NCBI RefSeq assembly: GCF_011044995.1
Contig: NZ_JAAKZW010000046.1
Coordinates: forward strand, 1-39,946
Length of the DNA: 39,946 nucleotides
Origin: Streptomyces mesophilus
GTDB taxonomy: Bacteria; Actinomycetota; Actinomycetes; Streptomycetales; Streptomycetaceae
Direction: 5' to 3'
This document shows, one piece after another, positions 6,640-15,076 of the stretch. How positions within the stretch are numbered: position 1 is the first letter of the stretch; every line of letters starts with the position of its first letter. Below the pieces are notes generated by a model. The model searched no databases. It saw nothing but the letters and a program-made list of their open reading frames with translations, and was not told the origin of the DNA. The translations under genes were made by a program, and so were the position numbers.

Positions 6640-9600
6640 TCATGAAGTGAGCGCATCCGAAGCAGCACCTTCGGCGAGCTGCCCCGCACGGTAGGAAGCG
6701 AGGAAGCAAGCGCCGCCAACGGCGAATCCTCCCAGCCCTGCAGTAGGGGCGGAAACAGCAGCGGTTAGCGCACCGCACCCGGCGCTCGTCAATGCGCCAG
6801 CAGCCAGTCCGATGGCCCCCGCCAGTGCGCCCTTGTAGTCGCCCTTACTGATATCGCTTGCAATACCGGCGACGTCCACGATGTCGAACGCCTTCCCCAC
6901 CGCGTCGAAGAAGGCAAGCCCCGTGGGGTCGATTCGATTGACGGGGTCGCCTTCGGCGTAGAGGTAGGGGTTCTTTTCCTGGCCGGAGGGGTCGGGTTGG
7001 GTGAAGCGGCCGATGTTGGGGTCGTAGTAGCGCGCGCCGAAGTGGTAGACGCCGGTGGGGTCTTGGTGGCCGCCGGCGAACCGGTAGGGCTGCGGTACGG
7101 CTTCCTTGGTTGTGGACCGGGTGACGCCGCGCGGACTGTAGGCGTACGTGTTCACCTTCGCCCCCGCTTCGTCAGCGAGCGCAACGACGGAGCCGAGGGC
7201 GTCGGTGAGGTAGAAGTACGCCTTTCCACCCGTGGTCATGGAGTTCAGAGTCCCCCGGGGTTCGCGGTTGAATCCCATGTCCACGCCACCCGTGGTCTGC
7301 GCGGACAGGCCAAGGGGCCCGTTGTGGAAGGTAGTTGCGCCTAGCTTGATGCGCTCGGACTGGTCGGTCGAGCCGTACTGGCCGGCATAGGTCGTGCCGC
7401 CGACGGCGAGTGAGGTGAGCTGGGAGAAGCCGTTCCACTGCTCAGCGGTGCGGGTGCCTTCCGGGGTGGAGGCGCCGGCGGTTTCGTTGCCGGCCTTGTC
7501 GTAGGACCAGTTGGCGCTGGAGCCGTTCTTCGCGGTGATCTGGCTGGCGTCGTTGATGGTGTAGGTGGTGCCGCGAGGGCAGCCCTTCTCCACGCCCTGC
7601 GAGGTCAGGTTCCCGGCTGCGTCGTAGCAGTACTGCCAGGACTCGTTGAGTGCGTCGCCCTTCTTCTCCGCCGCGTAGGAGAAGCGACCGGCGCTGTCGT
7701 ATTCGTAGGTGGTCTTCAGCCCGGCGACGGCGTCGGTGCGGGTACGGATCTTGGTGCCGTCTTTGGACGCGGTCCCACCCACGGGCACATAGGCGTAGGT
7801 GTAGGTCAAGTTGACCAGAGTGCCCTTGGCGGAGGTCGCCTTGATGGTGGTGGGCCGGTCGGACTTGTCGAGCGTGATCTCTTGGATGATGTTGCCGGGG
7901 TAGGTGGTGTTCTTGCGGGTGTCGTTGTTGTTGTACTCGTACTTCGTCAGCCGCCCTTGCGGGTCTTTGAGTTCGCGCAGGTTATTCGCGGCGTCGTAGG
8001 TGTAGTCGACGAGGCCGGCGGGGTCGCGATAGGTGTCGACGTTGCCGGCGGGTGTGTAGGTGAGCTGGGTCTGCGCGCCGTTTTGCAGGGTGCGGGTCGT
8101 CTCGCGGGACAGTGGGTCGAACTCGTACTTGATGGTGCCCGTCGCATCGTCGCGCTGGCGCAGGTTGCCGTCACCGTCGTAGTGATACGTGACGGTCGTG
8201 GTGCCGGTCTTGACCTGCTTGACCCGGTCACGATTGTCATAGGTGGTCTCGACTGTGGTGCCGCGCCCGTCGGTGACGGTCTTCGGTCGGCCGAGTTCGT
8301 CGTAGGTATACGTGGTGACACCGAGGGGTGCGGGTGGGGTGACCTTGTCGAGGTTGCCCTTGGTGTCGTAGTGGAACGACGTGACCTTGCCGCGGGCGTC
8401 CTTGACCGTGCACCGCTGGCCCTCGAAACCACCACAGGTCGGGGTCGCCTTGTTGTACGTGAACGACTGCGTACCGCCGCCCGTGCCGCTCACTGCCACG
8501 GTCTCGGTGTTGCCGGACGCGTCGTACGTGAACTTCTTCTCCTCGCCGTCCATCGATGTCATGGACGTGGGCAGATCAGCACCGGAAATCGTCTGGTACG
8601 GAGTTGCCGCTGCGGTCGCGCCCGTGGGCAGCTTCGCGGAGCGGGCGTTGTTGCGGCCGTCCCAGCCGTACGTTGTTACGTTTCCGCCGGTGCCGCCAAC
8701 ACCCATGGCGTCGGTCGCGGTTGCGACGTTGTTGTTCGCGTCATACGTCTTGGACCGCACATGCTCGAGCGGATCGGTGGTCTTACTGACCTTGCCCTCC
8801 GCGTCGTGCTCGTACTTCGTCGCGTGCTGCTCCGGGTCGGTCACCGTCGTCATGCCCGCCGCCGACGGATCGGTGTTGTCGTACGCGTAGGTGTACGTCG
8901 GCCCAGTGTGGCCGGAGCCGTTGAACTCGGTAGCTCGCAGCATCGAAGTGACCCGGTTCTGGCCGTCGTAGGTGAAGACCGTCACCCGCCCCTCCGGCGT
9001 CGTGATCTTCGTCAGGCGGCGCGAGGAGTCGTACTCGAAACTGGTGGCCTTGCCCTCGGTGTCCGTGGTCTTGGCCAAGTCCCCGGTCGCATTGAGGTCG
9101 AAGACGGCGGTGCGGCCGGTGTGGTCCTTGGCCTGCCACTGCGACGCATCCGTCTTGACCAGGTCCACCCAGCGCCCGGAGCGGGTCTCGGTGACCTTGA
9201 AGCCCTTGTGCTCGGTGCCGTCGTCATGCTGAGTGATGGTGATCTCACCCTTGTTGCGGTCTGTCACCTTCATCAGCGTGCCGTGCTCGTTGTACGTGTC
9301 CTTCGACCCGCCCTTGCGGGTGGTCAGCGTGAAGGTGCCGTCGGCGTTCTTCTTCAGGTCCTTCGAGTAGCCCTTCGGTGTCTTGTAGGTGCCGTCCGCG
9401 TTCTTTGTGAACGTCAACGACTCACCCGTCGCGTCATAGATGACGACCTCAGTGTCGGTGATCTGCGCATAGCGCTCGTAGCCCTGCCACCAGCGCTGCG
9501 ACACCTTCCCCCACGGCGCATCAAGGGAGTTGTACGTCCGCGTGAGCTGCAACTGCTGCCCGACCCCGGCGATGTCGAAGTCGGTGCCGGCCAGCATCAG

Positions 9601-10026
9601 GTTGCCGGTCGAGTAGTTGATCCGCGCCACCAGCGAGTCGGTGATCCGGAAGTCCTTGATCTGGTGGAACGGGACATCGCCCTGGCCTTCGGGCACGTAG
9701 GCCAGGGGTACGGCGGCGCGGCCGGCGGATCCGTCGGCGCCGGTGGCGCGGCGCTTCTGCGCAGCACGCCAGTCCGCACGCTCGCCGGACAACGCCGCCT
9801 CGGCACGAGAGGCCACCGGCTTCGTCTTACCGACCTTCACCTCGGGCGAGGCGAACCTCGGAGCATCCTTGCCCCACGCCGAACCCGGGCCGGGGTCGGG
9901 TGCCGGCGCGGCCAGTGCGGGCATCGCTCCGGCCGTCAACACGATGGCGACCGTGGCCGCCAGGACGCTTCGTCTTGCTTGATTTCTGGCGCGTCTGAGC
10001 GACGCGCCCGGAGCACGTGAAGACAT
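6640..10026 (-). CDS. Secreted RHS/YD-repeat protein with variable C-terminal tail
   Basis: The 1128-aa protein starts at ATG 10026 behind GAGGAG; an upstream extension is rejected because a signal peptide follows this Met (residues 1-40, cleavage near PALAA). Domains: a DUF6531-like N-terminal shell motif (VARINYSTGNLMLAGTDFDI), then many YD repeats such as TSFEYDSSRRLTKITTPEG and TTYTYDELGRPKTVTDGRG. The RHS core (PYRFAGGHQDPTGVYHFG, ARYYDPNIGRF, NRIDPTG) ends near residue 1036. The last 92 residues are a private hydrophobic Gly/Ala-rich tail with two Cys, no recognised enzyme motif, possibly membrane-active. RHS shells typically encapsulate C-terminal effectors. The gene is followed by a small membrane protein gene and two displaced tips. 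Confidence 0.93.
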   Translation of the reverse strand: MSSRAPGASLRRARNQARRSVLAATVAIVLTAGAMPALAAPAPDPGPGSAWGKDAPRFASPEVKVGKTKPVASRAEAALSGERADWRAAQKRRATGADGSAGRAAVPLAYVPEGQGDVPFHQIKDFRITDSLVARINYSTGNLMLAGTDFDIAGVGQQLQLTRTYNSLDAPWGKVSQRWWQGYERYAQITDTEVVIYDATGESLTFTKNADGTYKTPKGYSKDLKKNADGTFTLTTRKGGSKDTYNEHGTLMKVTDRNKGEITITQHDDGTEHKGFKVTETRSGRWVDLVKTDASQWQAKDHTGRTAVFDLNATGDLAKTTDTEGKATSFEYDSSRRLTKITTPEGRVTVFTYDGQNRVTSMLRATEFNGSGHTGPTYTYAYDNTDPSAAGMTTVTDPEQHATKYEHDAEGKVSKTTDPLEHVRSKTYDANNNVATATDAMGVGGTGGNVTTYGWDGRNNARSAKLPTGATAAATPYQTISGADLPTSMTSMDGEEKKFTYDASGNTETVAVSGTGGGTQSFTYNKATPTCGGFEGQRCTVKDARGKVTSFHYDTKGNLDKVTPPAPLGVTTYTYDELGRPKTVTDGRGTTVETTYDNRDRVKQVKTGTTTVTYHYDGDGNLRQRDDATGTIKYEFDPLSRETTRTLQNGAQTQLTYTPAGNVDTYRDPAGLVDYTYDAANNLRELKDPQGRLTKYEYNNNDTRKNTTYPGNIIQEITLDKSDRPTTIKATSAKGTLVNLTYTYAYVPVGGTASKDGTKIRTRTDAVAGLKTTYEYDSAGRFSYAAEKKGDALNESWQYCYDAAGNLTSQGVEKGCPRGTTYTINDASQITAKNGSSANWSYDKAGNETAGASTPEGTRTAEQWNGFSQLTSLAVGGTTYAGQYGSTDQSERIKLGATTFHNGPLGLSAQTTGGVDMGFNREPRGTLNSMTTGGKAYFYLTDALGSVVALADEAGAKVNTYAYSPRGVTRSTTKEAVPQPYRFAGGHQDPTGVYHFGARYYDPNIGRFTQPDPSGQEKNPYLYAEGDPVNRIDPTGLAFFDAVGKAFDIVDVAGIASDISKGDYKGALAGAIGLAAGALTSAGCGALTAAVSAPTAGLGGFAVGGACFLASYRAGQLAEGAASDALTS
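6929..7014 (-). repeat. RHS-tip repeat, copy 3 of 3 (86 bp, in the intact gene)
   Basis: This is the copy inside the intact RHS gene. It encodes FTQPDPSGQEKNPYLYAEGD and then PVNRI and ends just before the variable 92-aa tail. It has the fewest matches to the others at its two edges. Confidence 0.85.
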
Positions 10027-10268
10027 GCTTCTCCTCAGGCAGACAGGTCCCGGTGCTCCCCATGGCCACCGGGAACCCGCAGGCAACCACCACCCCAAGA
10101 AATTCGCACGTATTTTCGGATCGGTTGCGGCGGCTTTCGGACTTTCCCGCCACGACTGCACTCCACAAACGGTCTGTTCAGAGCCAGTTGTCGGCCCAAC
10201 AGCAGCAAATTCGGAGGCGGGGAGGTCACGCGCTCGACCGAAACCGACCCATCACCCCGCGACAGAAG

Positions 10269-10284
10269 CCCGGCCGCCGCCGGG
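10269..10284 (-). terminator. Hairpin after the TolB-like gene
   Basis: A 6-bp GC stem (CCCGGC / GCCGGG) with a CGCC loop lies 9 nt beyond the stop at 10293 and is followed on the minus strand by CTTCTGTC. It would end the MFS/TolB-like transcript before the RHS gene. The stretch 10027-10268 between it and the RHS start shows no convincing consensus promoter. Confidence 0.5.
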
Positions 10285-10292
10285 TCGGCGCG

Positions 10293-11273
10293 TCACCCAG
10301 GGTTCATGCTCGGCGAGGACGCGTCACGGGCCATCCGCACGGGCTCCCCCGAGCCGTCCGCCGGGACCGACCAGACGTCCGACGAGCCGCGGGTACGTCC
10401 CGGGAGGGCGTAGGCCACGGTGCGGTTGTCGAGCCAGGCGGCCTGGTCATCGACGCTGCGGGTCTCGGCCAGTGGGGTGTCGCGCAGGGTTTTCAGGTCG
10501 AGGACGTGCAGCTGCCATGGGCTCGAAGTGCCTTCGCGGACGCGCTTCTTGTAGGCGAGGCGCGTGCCGTCGGGGGAAAGCGAGGGGCATTCGACGTTCT
10601 CGCGCAGCGTGCGGGCCGTCCAGGCGTTCAGGTCTCCCTCCACCAGGTACGTCTTGCCGCGCGTGGACAAGGTGGCGTAGAAGCGGTTGTCGTCCCGGGC
10701 GAAGGTGATGCCCCAGTAGTTCAGGTCGGATGCGCTGTAGCGCTTCTTGCCGAGGGTGAGCTGGAGGGTCTCCACGTTCTTGATCAGATAGCCGGTCCTC
10801 GTGTCGAGGATGCCGCTGCGGGTGGAGAAGGCGTTGCCCGCGTACGAGTCACCGCTGACGAACACCGTCCAGGAGACCATCCGGCCGGAGGGCGAGACCC
10901 GGGCGCGGTTGGGGGTTCCGCCGAAGGTGACGGTGCGCTTGGGATGCAACTTGCGGTCGAGGACGACCGCTTCCGACCTGGGCGGGATGCCCGGTCTGGT
11001 GGTCAGGCAGACGGCGCTGCTGCCGCTCGCGTAGAAGCGGCGGCAGGTGAGTCCGGTTTCCTTCAACCGCCGGCCGTCGAGAGCGGAGACCGTTCCCCCC
11101 GCCGTACGTATATAGAGGCCGCGGGTGTTGTCGATCGTGACGTTCGAGGCTCTGGCGGTGGGTTCGTTCCGGTCGGTGGCTCGGACCGTGTAGACGACGG
11201 CGAGGGCGGCGAGCAGCGCGCCGGCGAGGGCGACGGCGCCGATGCGCGTACGCAGGGAGAGGGTGTGGGTCAT
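10293..11273 (-). CDS. Membrane-anchored TolB-like beta-propeller protein
   Basis: This 326-aa protein starts with a single N-terminal helix (residues 10-31, GAVALAGALLAALAVVYTV) and then extracytoplasmic sequence. Propeller-type blades are visible: ECPSLSPDGTRLAYKKRV followed by WQLHVLDLKTL, and DDQAAWLDNRTVAYAL followed by SSDVWSVPADGSGEPVR. Two or three Cys (TCRRFY, AVCLTT, VECPSL) may form disulphides outside the cell. The ATG at 11273 overlaps the stop of the MFS gene by 4 nt (ATGA), so the two are translationally coupled and probably work together. The propeller may bind a ligand, peptide or glycan, but no specific role is evident. Confidence 0.8.
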   Translation of the reverse strand: MTHTLSLRTRIGAVALAGALLAALAVVYTVRATDRNEPTARASNVTIDNTRGLYIRTAGGTVSALDGRRLKETGLTCRRFYASGSSAVCLTTRPGIPPRSEAVVLDRKLHPKRTVTFGGTPNRARVSPSGRMVSWTVFVSGDSYAGNAFSTRSGILDTRTGYLIKNVETLQLTLGKKRYSASDLNYWGITFARDDNRFYATLSTRGKTYLVEGDLNAWTARTLRENVECPSLSPDGTRLAYKKRVREGTSSPWQLHVLDLKTLRDTPLAETRSVDDQAAWLDNRTVAYALPGRTRGSSDVWSVPADGSGEPVRMARDASSPSMNPG

Positions 11274-12526
11274 CGGGGCTCCGTCGGGCGCGCGGGCAGC
11301 AGGAAACGGGCGGTGAACAGGGCGGCTGTCAGCGCGACGGCGGCGAGCGCCAGGGCGGTGTCCATGCCCCAGACCGTCCACGTGGCGCCGAACAGCACGG
11401 AGGCGAGCAGACGGCCGACCGCCTGCCCCGACTGCAGCAGGGCAAGACCGGCCGCGCGCTGCTGCGGGGGAATGGCCGGGCCGCCAAGTGCCATGAGGAC
11501 ACCGTCGGTTGCGGCGTAGAACGTGCCGAGCAGGAGCAGCACGGCAGCGGTCAGGGGCCACCCCGTGGCCGGGGAGTACAACGCCACGTAGGCGCCGAGC
11601 AGGCCCAAGTGGCCGAGCAGATAAGGGATGCGGCGTCCGATCCGGTCGGCGATGCGGCCGATCGGCACGGCGAGCAAGAGGTAGACGGCCGCGCTGCCCA
11701 GCGGGAGCAGCGGGAAGTACGCCGTGTCCAGGTCGAGGCGTTTCTGCAGGACGAGATAGAGGAAGCCGTCGCCGACCGAGACCAGGCCGAGGAGGGTCGC
11801 CGTGGCCAGGACGCGACGGAAGGCCGGGGCGGCCGGCAGCCGGAGCACCGAACGCAGCGACGGCGCGGGCGAGTTACACGTCGTACGAGGTGAGCGGCCC
11901 GGCACGAAGGCGTACAGCAGCAGCACGCCGAACAGGCCGAAGCAGAAGCTGACCATGAACACCGCGTCGTAGGCGTCCGCCGTCAGCCAGAGCAGTGCGA
12001 AGGCCGCGAGCGGGCCGAGCAGCGCACCGGTCGTGTCCATCGCCCGGTGCACACCGAAGGCTCGGCCGAGCTGCCGTTCGTCGCAGCTGAGCGAGATCAG
12101 TGCGTCGCGCGGCGCGGTGCGTACGCCCTTGCCGACCCGGTCGGCGGCGAGTGTCGCGGACAGGGCCGCGGTGGAGCCGCCCGCGAACAGCAGGCCCAGT
12201 TTGCAGAGCGCGGACAGGGCGTAGCCGGATCCGGCGACCAGTTTGTGGCGCTGCCGGCGGTCGGCGATGTGCCCGCCGGCCAGGCGTACGAAGGCGGTGA
12301 CGCCGTTGTAGAGCCCGTCCAGGAAGCCGAACTGGAGGGGGTTCAGGCCGAGGCCGAGCACGAGATAGAGGGGAAGGACGGCGGTGACCATTTCGGAGGA
12401 GATGTCGGTGACCAGGCTGACCGCGCCGAGCGCGACGACGGTGGAGGCCACCCGGGTGCGGCCGGGAGCGGGGGCGGTACGGGCGGGGGCGTTCGACGGG
12501 CCGCCCCTGCCGGCGGCGAGATACAT
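11270..12526 (-). CDS. Major facilitator superfamily transporter
   Basis: This 418-aa protein has about twelve hydrophobic segments. The MFS signature loop between helices 2 and 3 is GGHIADRRQRHKLVAGSG, and DRVGKGVRTAPRDALI is the strongly conserved block of a drug/sugar-efflux-like MFS branch. The equivalent loop in the second half is IGRIADRIGRRIPYLLGH. An Arg/Pro-rich cytoplasmic N-terminus precedes helix 1. The start ATG at 12526 has GGGGAGTCCCC just upstream. Its stop overlaps the start of the TolB-like gene, so they form an operon. The substrate cannot be predicted; the extracytoplasmic propeller partner is unusual for an MFS pump. Confidence 0.9.
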   Translation of the reverse strand: MYLAAGRGGPSNAPARTAPAPGRTRVASTVVALGAVSLVTDISSEMVTAVLPLYLVLGLGLNPLQFGFLDGLYNGVTAFVRLAGGHIADRRQRHKLVAGSGYALSALCKLGLLFAGGSTAALSATLAADRVGKGVRTAPRDALISLSCDERQLGRAFGVHRAMDTTGALLGPLAAFALLWLTADAYDAVFMVSFCFGLFGVLLLYAFVPGRSPRTTCNSPAPSLRSVLRLPAAPAFRRVLATATLLGLVSVGDGFLYLVLQKRLDLDTAYFPLLPLGSAAVYLLLAVPIGRIADRIGRRIPYLLGHLGLLGAYVALYSPATGWPLTAAVLLLLGTFYAATDGVLMALGGPAIPPQQRAAGLALLQSGQAVGRLLASVLFGATWTVWGMDTALALAAVALTAALFTARFLLPARPTEPR

Positions 12527-12598
12527 GGGGACTCCCCGAGGGGCGCCCCGGACTCGTCCTCGCAGGAAGGGCGGGCCCGGGGCGCCGGTGGTGGCCGG

Positions 12599-14779
12599 TC
12601 AGTGGCAGGAGTAGGTGGGGCTGGTGTCGAGCACGGTGCCGTTGGTCTCGACGAACTGGGACCGGAAGCCGGTGTCGGTGAAGTCGAGCTTCACCACGCC
12701 GAACTTGTCCCAGATCCGCTTGGCGCTGTTGGGCTGGACGGTGTCGCCCTGCCCGTACAGGTCCTTGCCGCCCGCGCCGCCGATGATCTCGACGATGCCG
12801 TTCGGGTCGGCTTGCGCGTCCCGGGTCTGCGGGGCGAACCGCTCGTAGTGGTGGTCGTGGCCGTTGAGCACCAGTTCGGCGCCCGCTCCCTCGAGCAGTT
12901 CCCAGACGGGCCGGCTGACCGGCACGTTGCCGTGGTCACCGGAGCTGAACAGCGGCTCGTGCCAGTAGGCGGCCACACACTTCTTCCTGTTCGCGGCCAG
13001 GTCCGCGGCGAGCCAGTCCATCTGCTCGTCCTCGTCGAACCGGTTGGAGTTCAGCGCGATGAAGTGCCAGTTGCCGCGGTTGTACGAGTACCACATCTTG
13101 CCCTGCGGGGTGGCGCGGGAGCCGAAGTACTCGCGGTAGGCCTTCTCGTCCCGGTTCTCGTAGTCGTCGTACGACTCGTGGTTGCCGGGCACCGGGTAGG
13201 TGGTGGCCTTGAAGCGGCCCCAGGACTTGTCGTAGTAGTTCTGGAAGTCCTCGATGTGGGCGTCGTCGTACTGGTTGTCGCCCATGGTGATGTAGAACGC
13301 CGGGTTGATGGCCGCGGCCCGGTCGGCGGTCTTGAAGTGCTGGCAGTTGGCATCGCTCTGCGTGCACTGGTCGGCGATGTCACCGGCGCCCACCACCGTG
13401 AACGCTCCGGTGGGCGGGTCGGTGGGGCCGGGGCCCGAGCCGGTGGTGCCGTACGCCTCGACCTCGAACAGCGAGTAGCCGTAGGCAGTGCCGCGGACCG
13501 TGGCGTACACCCGCAGGTAGCGGCCCTTGCCGTTGAGGTTGGTCCACTCGTCGGTGCCGCCGTTGCCGGCGCTCTCGGTGGCGAGGCGGGTCCAGGTGGT
13601 GCGGTCGGTGGAGATCTCGACGCGGTAGGCCTTGGCGTACGCCGCCTCCCAGAGCAGTTTCACCCGGGAGACGGAGGCGGCTTCACCGAGGTCGATACGG
13701 ATCCACTCGCGGTCGTTGCCCTCCTGGCTGGCCCAGCGTGTGGTCGTGTTGCCGTCGACCGCCTTCCCCGGGGTGAGCGTCGCGTCCTCGCTGGAGGACG
13801 CGGCCACGGGCTTGCCCCGGGATATCAACTGCGGCTCTCCGCCGCCCGGTTCGCTCGGCGAGGGGCCCGGTTCGGTCGGCGTGGGATCCTTGGTGATCTC
13901 GAAGGGATCGCCGTAGACATGCCAGGACAGTGGGGTGTTCAGGCGGAGGTTGCCCTTGTTCAGGAAGATCCGCTGAGCGGTGTCGACCCGGCTGGTGTCC
14001 TCGTGCGCGGCCTCCTTCTTCATCTCCTCGACGCGGGCGTCGAGGAACGCGTGCAGATACTCGGTCTCGTTGCCGCCCTCGGCCGGTGTGTCGGCGTTCG
14101 CGCGTGCGTCGGCGCGGATCGAGTCGAAGCCCGACTGGCCGTGCATGACGATGGCGTCGTAGTAGATGAACTGGCCGAGCTCTTGGACCTTGTCGCTCTT
14201 GGCCCGGGAGACGGACGGATTGAAGTAGACACGGTCGCGCTCGTGGTGCTGCGCCTCCTTGAACGCAGTGGTCTGCGCGGCTTGTTGCCACGCGCTGGTG
14301 AAGCCAGGGTCGAGGCCCTCGTGCGAGTCGGAACCGTCGACCTCGCGCAGCGCCGGCAGGTACTTCGCGAGGGGATTGTTCGGCACCTGCTGGGTGTAGT
14401 ACTCGACGAGTTCGAGCATGTCGTGCGTGCCCGAGCAGAAGCCGACGATGCCGGCGGTGTAGCCGCGGCCGTCGCCGATGTCCTCGATGTAGTCGTACTG
14501 CTCCTTCCAGTCGAGGGAGGAGTTCTCGGCGCTGGAGACCAGTTGCATGGCGATCTCCTTCTTCACCGGGTCGTCGAGCCCGGTGGGTGCCGCCGCCTGA
14601 CTGGTGCTCAGGAAGATCACCGCGGGGACGGCGGCGAGCACCATGGCGAGGGCGATCCTGAAGCCGCTCTTACGGCGGCGGCGGTGGTCGGCGGTGTGGT
14701 GGTCGATGGTGCGGTGGTCGGTGGTGCGGTGCCGCGATCCGGACGGCGCCCATCGCCGTCTCGGAGTGGGGAGTGGCAT
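12599..14779 (-). CDS. Secreted GH46 chitosanase - F5/8C - metallophosphoesterase fusion
   Basis: The 726-aa protein starts at ATG 14779 (GGAGAAG upstream). Residues 1-64 are a signal peptide with a His/Arg-rich n-region. Residues 66-296 are a GH46 chitosanase closely resembling the Streptomyces N174 enzyme: VSSAENSSLDW supplies catalytic Glu85 and EDIGDGRGYT Asp103 (18 residues apart, as Glu22/Asp40 in N174). A Pro/Glu linker leads to an F5/8C (CBM32-like) domain, about 316-444. Residues 458-726 are a calcineurin-like metallophosphoesterase with GAGDIAD, MGDNQYDD, PGNHES, YWHEPLF and LNGHDHHYER. Chitosan hydrolysis and phosphoester cleavage outside the cell are predicted. All catalytic residues appear intact. 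The three-domain combination is unusual. Confidence 0.92.
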   Translation of the reverse strand: MPLPTPRRRWAPSGSRHRTTDHRTIDHHTADHRRRRKSGFRIALAMVLAAVPAVIFLSTSQAAAPTGLDDPVKKEIAMQLVSSAENSSLDWKEQYDYIEDIGDGRGYTAGIVGFCSGTHDMLELVEYYTQQVPNNPLAKYLPALREVDGSDSHEGLDPGFTSAWQQAAQTTAFKEAQHHERDRVYFNPSVSRAKSDKVQELGQFIYYDAIVMHGQSGFDSIRADARANADTPAEGGNETEYLHAFLDARVEEMKKEAAHEDTSRVDTAQRIFLNKGNLRLNTPLSWHVYGDPFEITKDPTPTEPGPSPSEPGGGEPQLISRGKPVAASSSEDATLTPGKAVDGNTTTRWASQEGNDREWIRIDLGEAASVSRVKLLWEAAYAKAYRVEISTDRTTWTRLATESAGNGGTDEWTNLNGKGRYLRVYATVRGTAYGYSLFEVEAYGTTGSGPGPTDPPTGAFTVVGAGDIADQCTQSDANCQHFKTADRAAAINPAFYITMGDNQYDDAHIEDFQNYYDKSWGRFKATTYPVPGNHESYDDYENRDEKAYREYFGSRATPQGKMWYSYNRGNWHFIALNSNRFDEDEQMDWLAADLAANRKKCVAAYWHEPLFSSGDHGNVPVSRPVWELLEGAGAELVLNGHDHHYERFAPQTRDAQADPNGIVEIIGGAGGKDLYGQGDTVQPNSAKRIWDKFGVVKLDFTDTGFRSQFVETNGTVLDTSPTYSCH
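14684..14728 (-). repeat. Three 15-bp tandem repeats in a signal-peptide n-region
   Basis: Three near-identical units of the form GTGGTCGNNGGTGNG lie end to end inside the start of the chitosanase fusion gene. They encode repeats like HRTTD-HRTID-HHTAD ahead of the hydrophobic core. The unit length is a multiple of three, so copy-number change would keep the frame. Confidence 0.75.
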
Positions 14780-14880
14780 GCGCTTCTCCGGTTTCTCGTC
14801 TGGCCGGAAGCCTGCTCGTACGCAACGGTTGGCGCGCTGCGACGCGCGGGCCCGGCAGGGGGAGTTCGGGGCTACATGGC

Positions 14881-14911
14881 GGTGCGGAACCGTGGCTTGA
14901 GGTGCGGAACC
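14881..14911. promoter_or_regulatory. Direct repeat GGTGCGGAACC x2, candidate operator
   Basis: GGTGCGGAACC occurs at 14881-14891 and 14901-14911, exactly 20 bp apart (two helical turns), about 100 nt upstream of the chitosanase fusion start and in the divergent promoter region. The spacing would place a protein on the same face of the helix. No regulator is identified. Confidence 0.4.
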
Positions 14912-14939
14912 CCGGCCGTCCCTACCGGCGTTGACTGAT

Positions 14940-14952
14940 AGGAACCTTTCCT
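14940..14952. promoter_or_regulatory. Palindrome AGGAA-CCT-TTCCT, candidate repressor site
   Basis: A 5-bp-arm palindrome lies in the same divergent region. Pyrimidine-rich palindromes of this general kind are described upstream of actinobacterial chitosanase genes as sites for CsnR-type ROK repressors. The match here is by resemblance only. It sits about 160 nt upstream of the chitosanase start and 125 nt upstream of the methyltransferase start. Confidence 0.35.
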
Positions 14953-15076
14953 TTCTATTGGCTGCCCGCGCTCCTCCGCAAGACATGTGACAGCAGGGAA
15001 CCGAAGGACTTCCAGAAAACCCCGGCTACCGGGAATGTATTTATTTATCCAGGTAAATTGGGGTACGAGGTTCATC

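Noticed and set aside
7882..10020. 712-codon plus-strand frame over the RHS gene
   Set aside because: Its repetitiveness is only the reverse complement of the YD repeats.
12047..14938. Open frame of 963 codons on the plus strand over the MFS and chitosanase genes
   Set aside because: It is antisense to genes with clear families, lacks any domain and has the Gly/Arg/Val-rich shadow composition of high-GC DNA.
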